A DNA stretch of 62,757 nt. Source: Acidobacteriota bacterium. Its GTDB lineage: Bacteria; Acidobacteriota; Terriglobia; Terriglobales; Acidobacteriaceae. The stretch is taken from contig QHZY01000001.1 of the NCBI GenBank assembly GCA_003224855.1, positions 1-62,757 of the forward strand. The letters run 5' to 3'. The position numbers and the translations under genes are program-made. The notes under the pieces are model-generated. The model saw only the letters and a list, made by a program, of their open reading frames with translations, was not told the origin of the DNA and did not search any database. Below are positions 37,009 through 44,402 of this stretch, one piece after another (the stretch's first letter is position 1; the number at the start of each line of letters is the position of its first letter).

Positions 37009-38265
37009 CTAAAAGACGATCCCGGATACTGCTGTCAGAATCAGCACGCCCAATCCTATCGGCAGCAGCACTTTCCATCCAACTTTCATTAACTGATCGA
37101 AGCGATAACGCGGAAACGTGCCGCGATACCAGATGTACAAGTACATGAACCCTGCAACCTTAACCACGAACCAGTACACATCCTGAATGCGATCACGCAC
37201 CGGCGGCGCGAACAATGCAAGGCCGATCAGCGCCAGCACGGCTCCAAATCCTGCCAGGCCGATGGTTTGCACTCGAAAATAGGGGTGCTTTGGCATGCGC
37301 GCCACGCTGTAGAACGTGATCGCCGCCAAAAACATGAAAGTGATCCCCGGGAATAACGAGAACACAAGGTCCCACGTCTCTCCCGTCAGGGCATGCGGAA
37401 ACGGCCGCAACCACCCGCCCAGCCACAGCGTGACTGCGATTGACGAAACCGCAATCATGGCTGAATACTCGGCGAGGAAAAACAACGACCAGCGAAACCC
37501 TGAATACTCAGTATGAAATCCCGCGGTCAGTTCTGATTCTGCTTCCGGCAAATCAAATGGCGCGCGATTGGTCTCAGCCACCATCGCCACCGCGAACACA
37601 AAAAAGGCGATCAGCCCCAGCGGAAAAAATTTGAAGATGAACCAGGTCTGCTGCGCTTCCTGTGCCTGCACCAGTCCGATCCTGCTGAGGGTGCCGGTCC
37701 CCTCCGCGTTCAGGCTGCTCATCAGGACCGCTGAAACCACTGCCAGTCCCATTGCGATCTCGTATGAAACCATCTGCGCGCTGGAGCGCAAAGCGCCGAT
37801 CAGCGGATAGTGCGAATTCGACGCCCATCCTGCCGTTACCACTCCCAGTACGCTTAGCGACGACACGCCCAGCATGAAGAGCACGCCAATATTCATGTCG
37901 GTCACGGCGTGAGTCGGACCGAACGGAACAACAATGAAAACCGTGAAAGCGGTCCACACCACGATCAGCGGCGCCAGCCAGAAGACCAGGGGATCAGCTT
38001 CGGAGGGTAGTATGTCTTCTTTCAGAAGCAGCTTGATGGCGTCGGCCACCGGCTGCAAGAGGCCGTGCGGTCCCACGCGCATAGGGCCAAGACGAATCTG
38101 CATGTGCGCCAAAATCTTGCGCTCCAGCCAGTTCATGGCAATCACCGCTACCGAAAGACCCGCGAAGATCGCAATAATGTAAACCAATGCCCAGAAGAAA
38201 TTACCCGCTTCACCGGGCGTAACGTGGACTGTATCGCTCAGATAGGAGTTGATGTAATCGAGCAT
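37009..38265 (-). CDS. nuoH: NADH-quinone oxidoreductase subunit H
   Basis: The 418-residue membrane subunit carries the quinone-site loop signatures WLERKILAHMQIRLGPMRVGPHG and AETNRAPFDLPEAESELTAGFHTEYSG. It couples the redox arm to the pumps. It is longer than typical NuoH (about 330-350), mainly through loops near 110-140 and 195-215. The start codon overlaps the nuoD stop by one base, so no nuoE, nuoF or nuoG lies between. Confidence 0.96.
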   Translation of the reverse strand: MLDYINSYLSDTVHVTPGEAGNFFWALVYIIAIFAGLSVAVIAMNWLERKILAHMQIRLGPMRVGPHGLLQPVADAIKLLLKEDILPSEADPLVFWLAPLIVVWTAFTVFIVVPFGPTHAVTDMNIGVLFMLGVSSLSVLGVVTAGWASNSHYPLIGALRSSAQMVSYEIAMGLAVVSAVLMSSLNAEGTGTLSRIGLVQAQEAQQTWFIFKFFPLGLIAFFVFAVAMVAETNRAPFDLPEAESELTAGFHTEYSGFRWSLFFLAEYSAMIAVSSIAVTLWLGGWLRPFPHALTGETWDLVFSLFPGITFMFLAAITFYSVARMPKHPYFRVQTIGLAGFGAVLALIGLALFAPPVRDRIQDVYWFVVKVAGFMYLYIWYRGTFPRYRFDQLMKVGWKVLLPIGLGVLILTAVSGIVF

Positions 38266-39419
38266 TACCGGTCCACCTCGCCCAGCACAATGTCGAGTGT
38301 CCCGATCACCGCGACCACATCGGCCACCAGCTGGCCGCGCACCATCTGGTCAAGCGCCTGAAGGTTTACAAACGAAGGCGGCCGTACGCGCACGCGATAG
38401 GGCTGGGTGGACCCATCGCTCACGATGAAATATCCCAGCTCGCCTTTAGGCGCCTCGATGGAGTGATAGATTTCGCCTACAGCAGGCTTAATCACCTTTG
38501 GGACTTTGGCCATAATCGGCCCTTCAGGAATTTTTCCTACGGCCTGGTCGATAATCCTCAGCGACTGCCGCATTTCCTGCATGCGGACGAGATATCGATC
38601 GTAGGTGTCGCCATTGGTGCCGGTGGGAATATCGAAATCGAATTCCTTATACGCCGCGTAAGGCTGCGCTTTGCGCAGGTCCCACTGCACGCCGCTCGCA
38701 CGAAGAACCGGCCCGGTTACACCCAATGCCTTGCAATCGTCGGCTGTGATGTAACCCACCTTCTTGGTGCGCTCCACCCAAATCCGATTGGTGGTGAGAA
38801 GCTCTTCGTACTCGTCAATTTTGGGCGCGACAAATTTCAGAAACCTGGTCACATCCTGTTCAAAGCCGTCATAGGTTTCGTAAAGGCAGCCGCCGATGCG
38901 AAACGCGTGCGTGGTAAGCCGTGCCCCACAATATTTTTCAAAGATTTTGAGAATCTCTTCCCGATCGCGAAACGTATAAAACAGGGGCGTAATAGCCCCG
39001 ATATCGAGCGCGTGCGTTCCCAACCAGAGCATGTGGCTGGCCAACCGGTTCAACTCGGTCAGGATCACTCGAATGTAATTCGCGCGCGGCGGAGCTTCGA
39101 CGTTCATCAACTTCTCAACCGCCTCGCAATAGCCCAAGCCGTTCGAGACCGCGGCTACGTAGTCCATCCGGTCCACGTAGGGATTGAACATGGTGTAGGT
39201 GCGGTGCTCGGCAATCTTCTCGACGCCCCGGTGCAGATAACCGATCACGCACTCGGTTCCCAGCACTTTTTCACCATCGAGCTTCAGGATCACGCGCAGC
39301 ACACCGTGGGTGGCTGGATGCTGCGGCCCCATGTTGATGATCAGTTCGTTGGAATCAAGGAAAGTCTGGTCGGTTTCCCCAAGTTCCAGGTGAGAAAGAA
39401 ATTTCGTGGCGTCCGGCAT
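38265..39419 (-). CDS. nuoD: NADH-quinone oxidoreductase subunit D
   Basis: The 384-residue 49-kDa subunit starts near [14 protein letters not shown]. It contains [34 protein letters not shown] and a C-terminus typical of the family ending in VLGEVDR. It forms part of the quinone pocket with NuoB. Its usual partner gene nuoB is missing from the cluster. A 477-codon open frame on the opposite strand over nuoC and nuoD is a shadow. Confidence 0.96.
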   Translation of the reverse strand: MPDATKFLSHLELGETDQTFLDSNELIINMGPQHPATHGVLRVILKLDGEKVLGTECVIGYLHRGVEKIAEHRTYTMFNPYVDRMDYVAAVSNGLGYCEAVEKLMNVEAPPRANYIRVILTELNRLASHMLWLGTHALDIGAITPLFYTFRDREEILKIFEKYCGARLTTHAFRIGGCLYETYDGFEQDVTRFLKFVAPKIDEYEELLTTNRIWVERTKKVGYITADDCKALGVTGPVLRASGVQWDLRKAQPYAAYKEFDFDIPTGTNGDTYDRYLVRMQEMRQSLRIIDQAVGKIPEGPIMAKVPKVIKPAVGEIYHSIEAPKGELGYFIVSDGSTQPYRVRVRPPSFVNLQALDQMVRGQLVADVVAVIGTLDIVLGEVDR

Positions 39420-39422
39420 CTT

Positions 39423-40136
39423 CTATTGGCCGCTCTCGATCCCCAGGTTGATCTGTACCCACTCATTGTCCTGCTGAATGATGCCATAGTCCTTGCGCAA
39501 AGGATGTCCCTTCCATCCGTCGGGAAGCAAAATGCGCTTCAGATCGGGATGGCCATCGAACCTGATTCCGAACATGTCATAGACTTCGCGCTCCAGCCAG
39601 TTGGCGGTCGGCCAGATGGAAAAAGAACTGGGAACTACCTGGCCATCGACGATTTCGGTCTTCACGCGGATGCGCTCATTCTTTGCAAACGAATAGAGAA
39701 TCCAGATGACCTCAAAAGCCTTTTCTTTCTCCGGATAGTGGAGCGCGGTGATGTCCACACAGTAATCAAACTGCTCCTGATCGCGCAGCAGGCGCAGCAA
39801 CTCAGGAATCAGCGACGAATCCACAACCATGTAGTTCTGCCCGAGATAGGTGCTGGCCTCACGGATGCCCGATCCGTACTGCCGCGTCAAACGTGAAACC
39901 ATCTCGGAATGCCACTCTGTCGCCGCCGGTCCGACCGGTTTAGCGGGAGCAGCTTCGTGGTGCGCGGGTGCGGAACCTGTTGCCACAGAACCAGGCGCGC
40001 CAGGATTCGCGGGCGCAGCCGGATCGCCCGGCTTTTTGGCTGGAACCGGTTCCACCGAAGGGGGATTCGGCTTTCCCTGCGAGTCCTTCGGCTCGCCACT
40101 GGGAGGCGGCGCCGGCGCTTTCGTCTCGTCTGCCAT
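39423..40136 (-). CDS. nuoC: NADH-quinone oxidoreductase subunit C with Pro/Ala-rich N-terminal extension
   Basis: From ATG 40136 the protein has 237 residues. Residues 1-75 are a Pro/Ala/Gly/Lys low-complexity stretch not found in standard NuoC. The conserved domain then begins near [14 protein letters not shown]. The signature [25 protein letters not shown] and HPLRKDYG are intact. It is the 30-kDa peripheral-arm subunit. GTG 40169 is an alternative start. Confidence 0.92.
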   Translation of the reverse strand: MADETKAPAPPPSGEPKDSQGKPNPPSVEPVPAKKPGDPAAPANPGAPGSVATGSAPAHHEAAPAKPVGPAATEWHSEMVSRLTRQYGSGIREASTYLGQNYMVVDSSLIPELLRLLRDQEQFDYCVDITALHYPEKEKAFEVIWILYSFAKNERIRVKTEIVDGQVVPSSFSIWPTANWLEREVYDMFGIRFDGHPDLKRILLPDGWKGHPLRKDYGIIQQDNEWVQINLGIESGQ

Positions 40137-40492
40137 GTGTGGAGCGTGCCAACGCTTTTCCGCAGGCACTTGGGAAGAACGTTAACTTCTAACAGCTTGC
40201 AAACACGGTGTCAACGGGAGGTCACGGTTCGGTAGTGCCTCAGCTTGAAATTTCCAGGCTGACGACTTTGTTGCTTGCGTTCTTTTCGTGCTTGGAGGTA
40301 CATGCGCGTTCTAAGGGATGGCCTGTTTCTGAGTAACCAAATAGCTTTTGCCCTTTATCCAGCCAAGGGCAAGTACAAGCAAACCAAGAAAGATAAGGGC
40401 CATGCCACTGATTTGTCATGTCCGCTTACTGAACGCCCCCAACCCTCCCCGCTTCGGTGCCTTTAGGCTCCAGACATCGCTTCAGTCCGGGC
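40137..40492. other. 356-base non-coding gap upstream of nuoC
   Basis: No credible gene is visible; the open frames here lack SDs and familiar composition. AAGTACAAGC and AACCAAGAAAG AT-richer stretches lie near 40371-40400. A repeat copy CCGGGCCTACGC begins at 40487 and overlaps the stop of the PH-like gene. Confidence 0.5.
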
Positions 40493-40498
40493 CTACGC
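40487..40498. repeat. 12-mer CCGGGCCTACGC, copy flanking the PH-like gene (downstream side)
   Basis: Identical to 40848-40859. It contains the TAG stop of the PH-like gene on the - strand. Confidence 0.6.
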
Positions 40499-40795
40499 TC
40501 GCTGATACTCTTCAATCAAGTCTCTGATTCGCTGTGCGTCTGCTTTGCGGTGCCCGTGACTGGTGATCGGCTCAGATCCGCCGGAGGAATCAATCCGAAT
40601 TTCGGACCAGAAGACGCCGGTGGAAATTTGCACTGAAGCTACTTTGCCCATGGCGATGCTCTCTTCGGTTTGACCGAACAGGCGAGGCTTCACGCGCACT
40701 ACATGCTGTGGTGTAACTATTATGCGGGTCGGGAACAAGCGATTGCCGCGAGTAAATCGGCTGGCAATGAAGGTCTCAGGACTGGTCTGAGTCAT
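40493..40795 (-). CDS. Bacterial PH-domain-like small protein
   Basis: The 100-residue protein starts at ATG 40795; the preceding TTG 40798 is unlikely. FIASRFTRGNRLFPTRIIVTPQHVVRVKPRLFG and ESIAMGKVASVQISTGVFWSEIRIDSSGG give seven alternating strands. The terminal helix ADAQRIRDLIEEY completes a PH-like fold often seen as 'bPH'. It lies between nuoA and nuoC, the normal nuoB position, and is bounded by two copies of a 12-base repeat. A role in complex I is not implied. Confidence 0.6.
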   Translation of the reverse strand: MTQTSPETFIASRFTRGNRLFPTRIIVTPQHVVRVKPRLFGQTEESIAMGKVASVQISTGVFWSEIRIDSSGGSEPITSHGHRKADAQRIRDLIEEYQRA

Positions 40796-40832
40796 CAACG
40801 CACCACGTAGGGGTGGGTCTTGAACCCGTCCG

Positions 40833-40859
40833 CCCGGATCGAAGATCCGGGCCTACGCA
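40833..40859. repeat. Palindrome plus second copy of the flanking 12-mer
   Basis: CCCGGATC-GAA-GATCCGGG (40833-40851) is a perfect 8-bp stem; the overlapping CCGGGCCTACGC at 40848-40859 repeats 40487-40498. Confidence 0.65.
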
Positions 40860-40865
40860 GATCTG

Positions 40866-41222
40866 CTATACCCACTCGAGTGCGCCTTTTTTCCAGATCC
40901 AGATATAGCCCACGATCAGAATGATCAGAAAGACCAGCATCTCGACCAGTCCGTACATGCCGAGGGCTTTGAACCGCACCGCCCAGGGAAACAGAAAAAT
41001 TGTCTCCACATCGAACACCACGAACAAAATTGCAACGATGTAGAAACGCACAGTGTAGCGGCCCCGCGAGCTGTCCAACGGATCAATGCCGCATTCATAG
41101 GGCATCAGCTTGGACTTGCTGGGATTGTCCGGGCGCACCAGTTTGGCAGCCAGCAGGGTAATCGGAATCAGGATTCCGATAAATGCAATGAAGATGAAGA
41201 TGGGTACGTAGTTCTGGGGCAT
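40866..41222 (-). CDS. nuoA: NADH-quinone oxidoreductase subunit A
   Basis: The 118-residue membrane subunit has three helices and the signature LMPYECGIDPLDSSRGRYTVRFYIVAILFVVFDVETIFLFPWA. It anchors the quinone-site loop beside NuoH and NuoD. It is the first gene of the block, 7 bases after the DUF3617 gene stop. The next gene on the strand is the PH-like gene instead of nuoB. Confidence 0.95.
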   Translation of the reverse strand: MPQNYVPIFIFIAFIGILIPITLLAAKLVRPDNPSKSKLMPYECGIDPLDSSRGRYTVRFYIVAILFVVFDVETIFLFPWAVRFKALGMYGLVEMLVFLIILIVGYIWIWKKGALEWV

Positions 41223-41229
41223 CTCGGGC

Positions 41230-41757
41230 CTATTCTACATTCCCGCAGCTCGAACTGAGCCACTTCGATTTAAACGTCAAATCTATGTTCATGGAATTGC
41301 CGCCGCCGCTTGATGTCATATGAATAGTGCCGTTGGCTGTCTCCGGGTCGGGTGAATCAACCTTGATGGTGCCATTCATTTTGATGCCCGTGGCATTGCT
41401 GCAATCCAACTTCGCATCGATCTTGCGTGCGGTGGCGCTCAAAATATTGCGCGTGCAATGCATTTCCTTGTCGTCCTCAAACAGGAAATACTTTTCCAGT
41501 TTTTCCTTAGTCAAACAAGAACGGTGTGTTTCCGCTTTGGGCTGGCCCGAGCGGCCCTTCATGCGCTCTTCAAACTTGGCGCGCTGTTCGGGCGTAAGCC
41601 TGTCCAGCATCTCCTGCGGGATCGGCGGGGCTCCGGCGGAGGTGTGTGTTGAGGTGGTTTCCCACAGACCAAGCTTGACATCCATTGGAATCGTGTCGGC
41701 AGCAACCGCCATGTAGGCAGCAAAGAACAGCATGAACATCGCAGATGTGACGCGCAT
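41230..41757 (-). CDS. DUF3617 family exported protein
   Basis: ATG 41757 has GGAGG at good spacing. The 175-residue protein has a signal peptide (about 1-20, cleaved near VAADT) and the pattern KLGLWETTSTHTSAG with CLTKEKLEKY, plus four Cys that could pair. This matches the DUF3617 family of small exported proteins of unknown function, common in acidobacteria and proteobacteria. Upstream of nuoA on the same strand, but its relation to complex I is probably only positional. Confidence 0.8.
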   Translation of the reverse strand: MRVTSAMFMLFFAAYMAVAADTIPMDVKLGLWETTSTHTSAGAPPIPQEMLDRLTPEQRAKFEERMKGRSGQPKAETHRSCLTKEKLEKYFLFEDDKEMHCTRNILSATARKIDAKLDCSNATGIKMNGTIKVDSPDPETANGTIHMTSSGGGNSMNIDLTFKSKWLSSSCGNVE

Positions 41758-41833
41758 AGCACCTCCCAAACGCGACGAAAATGGTACACCAGCTCTGGCC
41801 AAGTGGGAGCAAACTTTTCTTGTGAAGCTTGGG

Positions 41834-42274
41834 CTACAGCGCCGAGCGCTCAGGGCTATGCTCAGCGGCGGCTAAATTGTCCGGCAGCAGGAACGCCTTG
41901 TGGGCCAGGTCTGATTTGAGAGTCGAAGGCTTGTAATAGAGCTGCAGCACTCCATTCTTCCACCGCAGGAGATCGGAGTTTTCTACTGCAAACTCTTCCC
42001 ATTTTCCCTGGTCGCCAAAACGCAGACGCCGTTCCTGGATCAAAAGCAGATACGCCCAGGTTATTGTCTGGTGATAGAGGTCAGGCTTCCCATGCGCGAT
42101 AGCGAAACGTCGCAGCGCGCACGAGAATTTCTCGATCGCCTCAAGAAGCGGCATTTCGCATAAATACGCGTACGCGACCCTGACGTGATCGGCGTGGTGA
42201 AGACCCTCTGGCCCGACCTCGCCTCGCTCGAACTGCTCTACCAACTTCGAATTGCAGATCTCATCCTTGTTCAT
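41834..42274 (-). CDS. Conserved hypothetical protein, partner of RHH-like gene
   Basis: The 146-residue protein begins at ATG 42274, which overlaps the RHH-like gene by 14 bases. HHADHVRVAYAYLCEMPLLEAIEKFSCALRRFA and YHQTITWAYLLLIQERR are helical. I recall related small proteins in many soil bacteria with an HxxHxxxA-like start, of unknown function. The overlap implies coupled translation. A toxin- or effector-like role next to a DNA-binding partner is possible but untested. Its start sits inside a CGCAAAG-type repeat. Confidence 0.6.
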   Translation of the reverse strand: MNKDEICNSKLVEQFERGEVGPEGLHHADHVRVAYAYLCEMPLLEAIEKFSCALRRFAIAHGKPDLYHQTITWAYLLLIQERRLRFGDQGKWEEFAVENSDLLRWKNGVLQLYYKPSTLKSDLAHKAFLLPDNLAAAEHSPERSAL

Positions 42275-42572
42275 GGCGTGCTTTGCGCTTCTTTGCGGCC
42301 TTTGCGGTTGATGCTTTTGCGCTGCCCCTCTGCACACTCTCTTGCATCCGGTGACTGACGGTCGCATCCAGGTTGAGGCCATAAACTTTCTTCAGTTCCC
42401 GGATGCGGGCCAGCGACTCCTGACTGAACGGCGTCTTGCCTTCAAACGCATGCAGGACGATTCCTTCCAGCAGGTCACCCAAGGTCATGTCGCGATACTC
42501 CGCAAACGCCTTGAGCACTTTCACCAGTCGCTTTTCCATGCGTACACCGGTCTGCACCCGTTCGACAATCAT
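42261..42572 (-). CDS. Ribbon-helix-helix-like protein
   Basis: The 103-residue protein opens MIVERVQTGVRMEKRLVKVLKAFAEYRDMTLGDLLEGIVLHAF, resembling an RHH motif (strand, two helices) in its first 50 residues. The basic tail (STAKAAKKRKARH) is written by a CGCAAAG repeat. The start codon lies inside a cluster of GGTAC/GTACC palindromes, an obvious place for self-repression. No SD is visible upstream, so the start may be leaderless or at ATG 42539. DNA-binding function is inferred. Confidence 0.6.
   Translation of the reverse strand: MIVERVQTGVRMEKRLVKVLKAFAEYRDMTLGDLLEGIVLHAFEGKTPFSQESLARIRELKKVYGLNLDATVSHRMQESVQRGSAKASTAKAAKKRKARHEQG
42271..42309 (-). repeat. CGCAAAG-type repeat overlapping two coding regions
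   Basis: On the - strand it reads ACCGCAAAGGCCGCAAAG then AAGCGCAAAGCACGCC. It encodes the basic C-terminus of the RHH-like protein and reaches the start codon of the next gene. Confidence 0.6.
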
Positions 42573-42594
42573 GGTACCATTGTACCATGGTACT
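42570..42594. promoter_or_regulatory. Palindromic operator candidate over the RHH-like start codon
   Basis: TGGTACCA (42572-42579) is an 8-bp palindrome and GTACCATGGTAC (42582-42593) a perfect 12-bp palindrome. Together they form repeated GGTAC half-sites across the ATG. This is the pattern expected for a multi-dimer RHH operator. Confidence 0.55.
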
Positions 42595-42626
42595 AGAGAG
42601 AACTGGGAAGATTTCCATCGACTGGC

Positions 42627-43112
42627 TTAGCGCTGGATTACCGGAGCGTGCACGGCATGAGCGTAGTCCTCGGCGGTGGTTACATAGCATGCAAGCGGCG
42701 TACGCCGGCGCTCCAGATTCATGATGGCCGAATCTGATGCATAGCGCAGACCTCCGTACTCGGTCATCTGCAGCAGGGTCTCATCGCAACTCGGATCGCG
42801 CAGGGCGCGCAACTCGTGCAACGTCGAGTACTCGAATCCGGTTTCGGAAAGCCGGGGCTGATAGGGAAGAAACCCGTAAACCAGCTTCACCAGGGACAAC
42901 TCTCCCGGGCTGAGCTCCTTTTCGGCCACAAAAACCTCTTCGCTTGAAAAGAACGACGACCGCGGATGCGTCCAGGCCAGCGCGACCAGCCGAATCTTCA
43001 TGTGCTCCTTCTTGGTCGCACCCCATCGCAGCTCGGCTGCTGCCGGGTTCATGCCACTCGCACCCAACAGCGCCAGCAAAGTGATCATCAGTCGGAGAAG
43101 AATCGGTTTCAT
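42627..43112 (-). CDS. Exported hypothetical protein
   Basis: I choose ATG 43112, where a signal peptide begins (MKPILLRLMITLLALLGASG). The mature protein of about 135 residues contains two Cys, at CDETLL and LACYVT. SSEEVFVAEKELSPGELSLVKLVYGF is helical. No family was recognised. It is monocistronic by appearance, lying between the RHH pair and the repeat protein, all on the - strand. No SD is visible at either candidate start. Confidence 0.5.
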   Translation of the reverse strand: MKPILLRLMITLLALLGASGMNPAAAELRWGATKKEHMKIRLVALAWTHPRSSFFSSEEVFVAEKELSPGELSLVKLVYGFLPYQPRLSETGFEYSTLHELRALRDPSCDETLLQMTEYGGLRYASDSAIMNLERRRTPLACYVTTAEDYAHAVHAPVIQR

Positions 43113-43217
43113 GGGTAATCGTGGGAGAAACTCTGGGTTACACCCGGGAGGAAGTGGCTGACTTGCGCTCCTTTCAATATAAACCAAGCGCCGGGCCGAC
43201 TCCACGAATCCAGGCAC

Positions 43218-43245
43218 AAAAAAGAGAGGCGACTTGCGCCTCCCT
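43218..43245 (-). terminator. Rho-independent terminator of the four-repeat protein gene
   Basis: GAGGCG (43226-43231) pairs with CGCCTC (43237-43242), and a run of six A lies at 43218-43223, giving a U tract on the - strand transcript. Confidence 0.7.
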
Positions 43246-43268
43246 TTGTACATAACTGAAACAGTTTC

Positions 43269-44225
43269 TTACCGCCGAAGGGCGATCCCCGGGCTTGCAA
43301 TCTGCTCATAGGGGATATCTGCCGGAATGCCGTTGCGCCCCATGATCTCCTGCATTTTGTGAATGTCTTTCGGAATATCGTCGCGATCGCCTTTGTCCTG
43401 GTCCTTCACCCACTTCGCATACGCTTCATCAAACTCGTGCTGATCGTGTTCCGAAAGCCGGCCTTGCCAACGTCCGTAGCCAGAATAAGCCGCCCCTGCG
43501 GAAACTCCACCAGGATAAGGACCGGCATCGCTGTTGCTGGCAATCTCCGCAAAGTGAACGCTGGATGGAATATTGTTGCGCGCCATGATCTCCTGCATCT
43601 TGCCTTCATCGCGCGCGATGTCGTCTCGGTCATTCTTGCGCGTATCGTCCACCCATTTGGCATACCACTTGTCAAAATCACTCTGCTCTGACGCCGAAAG
43701 CCGGCCTCGCCACTGCGGAGCTGGAGGCGCATACGTCCGCTCCTGATAGCTCCCGCCCTGATAGCTCTGCGACGCCACCCGCTCAAACGGAACATCTACC
43801 GCAATCCGGTAGCGCGCCATGATTTCCTGCATGTGCCGCACGTCGCTGTCAATACCATCCCGGTCATTGTTACGGGTATCTTCGATCCAGCGCGTGTAGT
43901 AGCGATCGAACTCGGCCTGGTCCTCTGCGGAAAGCCGCTCCGAAGCATAGGTGGATCCGTTGCCATAAACCTGCGCGCCTCCCGTGCTCGCGACGCGATC
44001 GAACGGCACATCGGACGGAATATTGTTGTGCGCCATAATCTCCTGCATATGGCGCAGGTCGCTGGCGATGTCATCGCGATCGTTACGGCGCGTGTCATCC
44101 ACCCATTTCTTGTAGTACTTATCGAACTCTCTTTGGTCGTCCGCCGATAGTCTGCCCGCCCATTGTGCAAACGATGGCAGGCCAAGCGCGGCCAACAAAA
44201 TCAGCATTGCGAAAAACCTGTTCAT
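43269..44225 (-). CDS. Exported protein with four 59-residue repeats
   Basis: From ATG 44225 the protein has 318 residues with a signal peptide (1-21, ending SFAQ). Four repeats follow at about 22-80, 96-152, 172-230 and 253-311. Each reads W-GRLSA-DQ-EFD-YY-KWVDDTR-NDRDDI--D---MQEIMARN-IP-DVPF--IAS. Linkers of 15-22 residues are Gly/Ser/Tyr-rich. The acidic NDRDDI segment could bind a metal ion. I do not recognise the family; it may be a lineage-specific envelope repeat. A terminator follows, and the gene is divergent from the permease. Confidence 0.7.
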   Translation of the reverse strand: MNRFFAMLILLAALGLPSFAQWAGRLSADDQREFDKYYKKWVDDTRRNDRDDIASDLRHMQEIMAHNNIPSDVPFDRVASTGGAQVYGNGSTYASERLSAEDQAEFDRYYTRWIEDTRNNDRDGIDSDVRHMQEIMARYRIAVDVPFERVASQSYQGGSYQERTYAPPAPQWRGRLSASEQSDFDKWYAKWVDDTRKNDRDDIARDEGKMQEIMARNNIPSSVHFAEIASNSDAGPYPGGVSAGAAYSGYGRWQGRLSEHDQHEFDEAYAKWVKDQDKGDRDDIPKDIHKMQEIMGRNGIPADIPYEQIASPGIALRR

Positions 44226-44402
44226 GGTCTCAGCCTCCAATTTGGACACTTTCGATAGAGACTGAGACGTCGCAGGTATGCGCGCAGTTGGCCCCGCGAC
44301 GCCTACAGTAAATGCTTTAGACGATTCTGTGGATCGTATCTTGGTGTGTCACAACCGTTAATTTGACTTCAGCCTTGTACCATGCCAGAGTAGCCGCTTC
44401 TT

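Noticed and set aside
38463-39896. 477-codon open frame on the + strand over nuoC and nuoD
   Set aside because: It is antisense to two intact, conserved genes and its sequence has no familiar features; third-position GC bias explains it.
43269-44225. EF-hand repeats
   Set aside because: NDRDGIDSD resembles a calcium loop, but the 1-3-5-7-9-12 ligand spacing does not hold in all four copies and flanking helices do not fit. Metal binding stays only a possibility.
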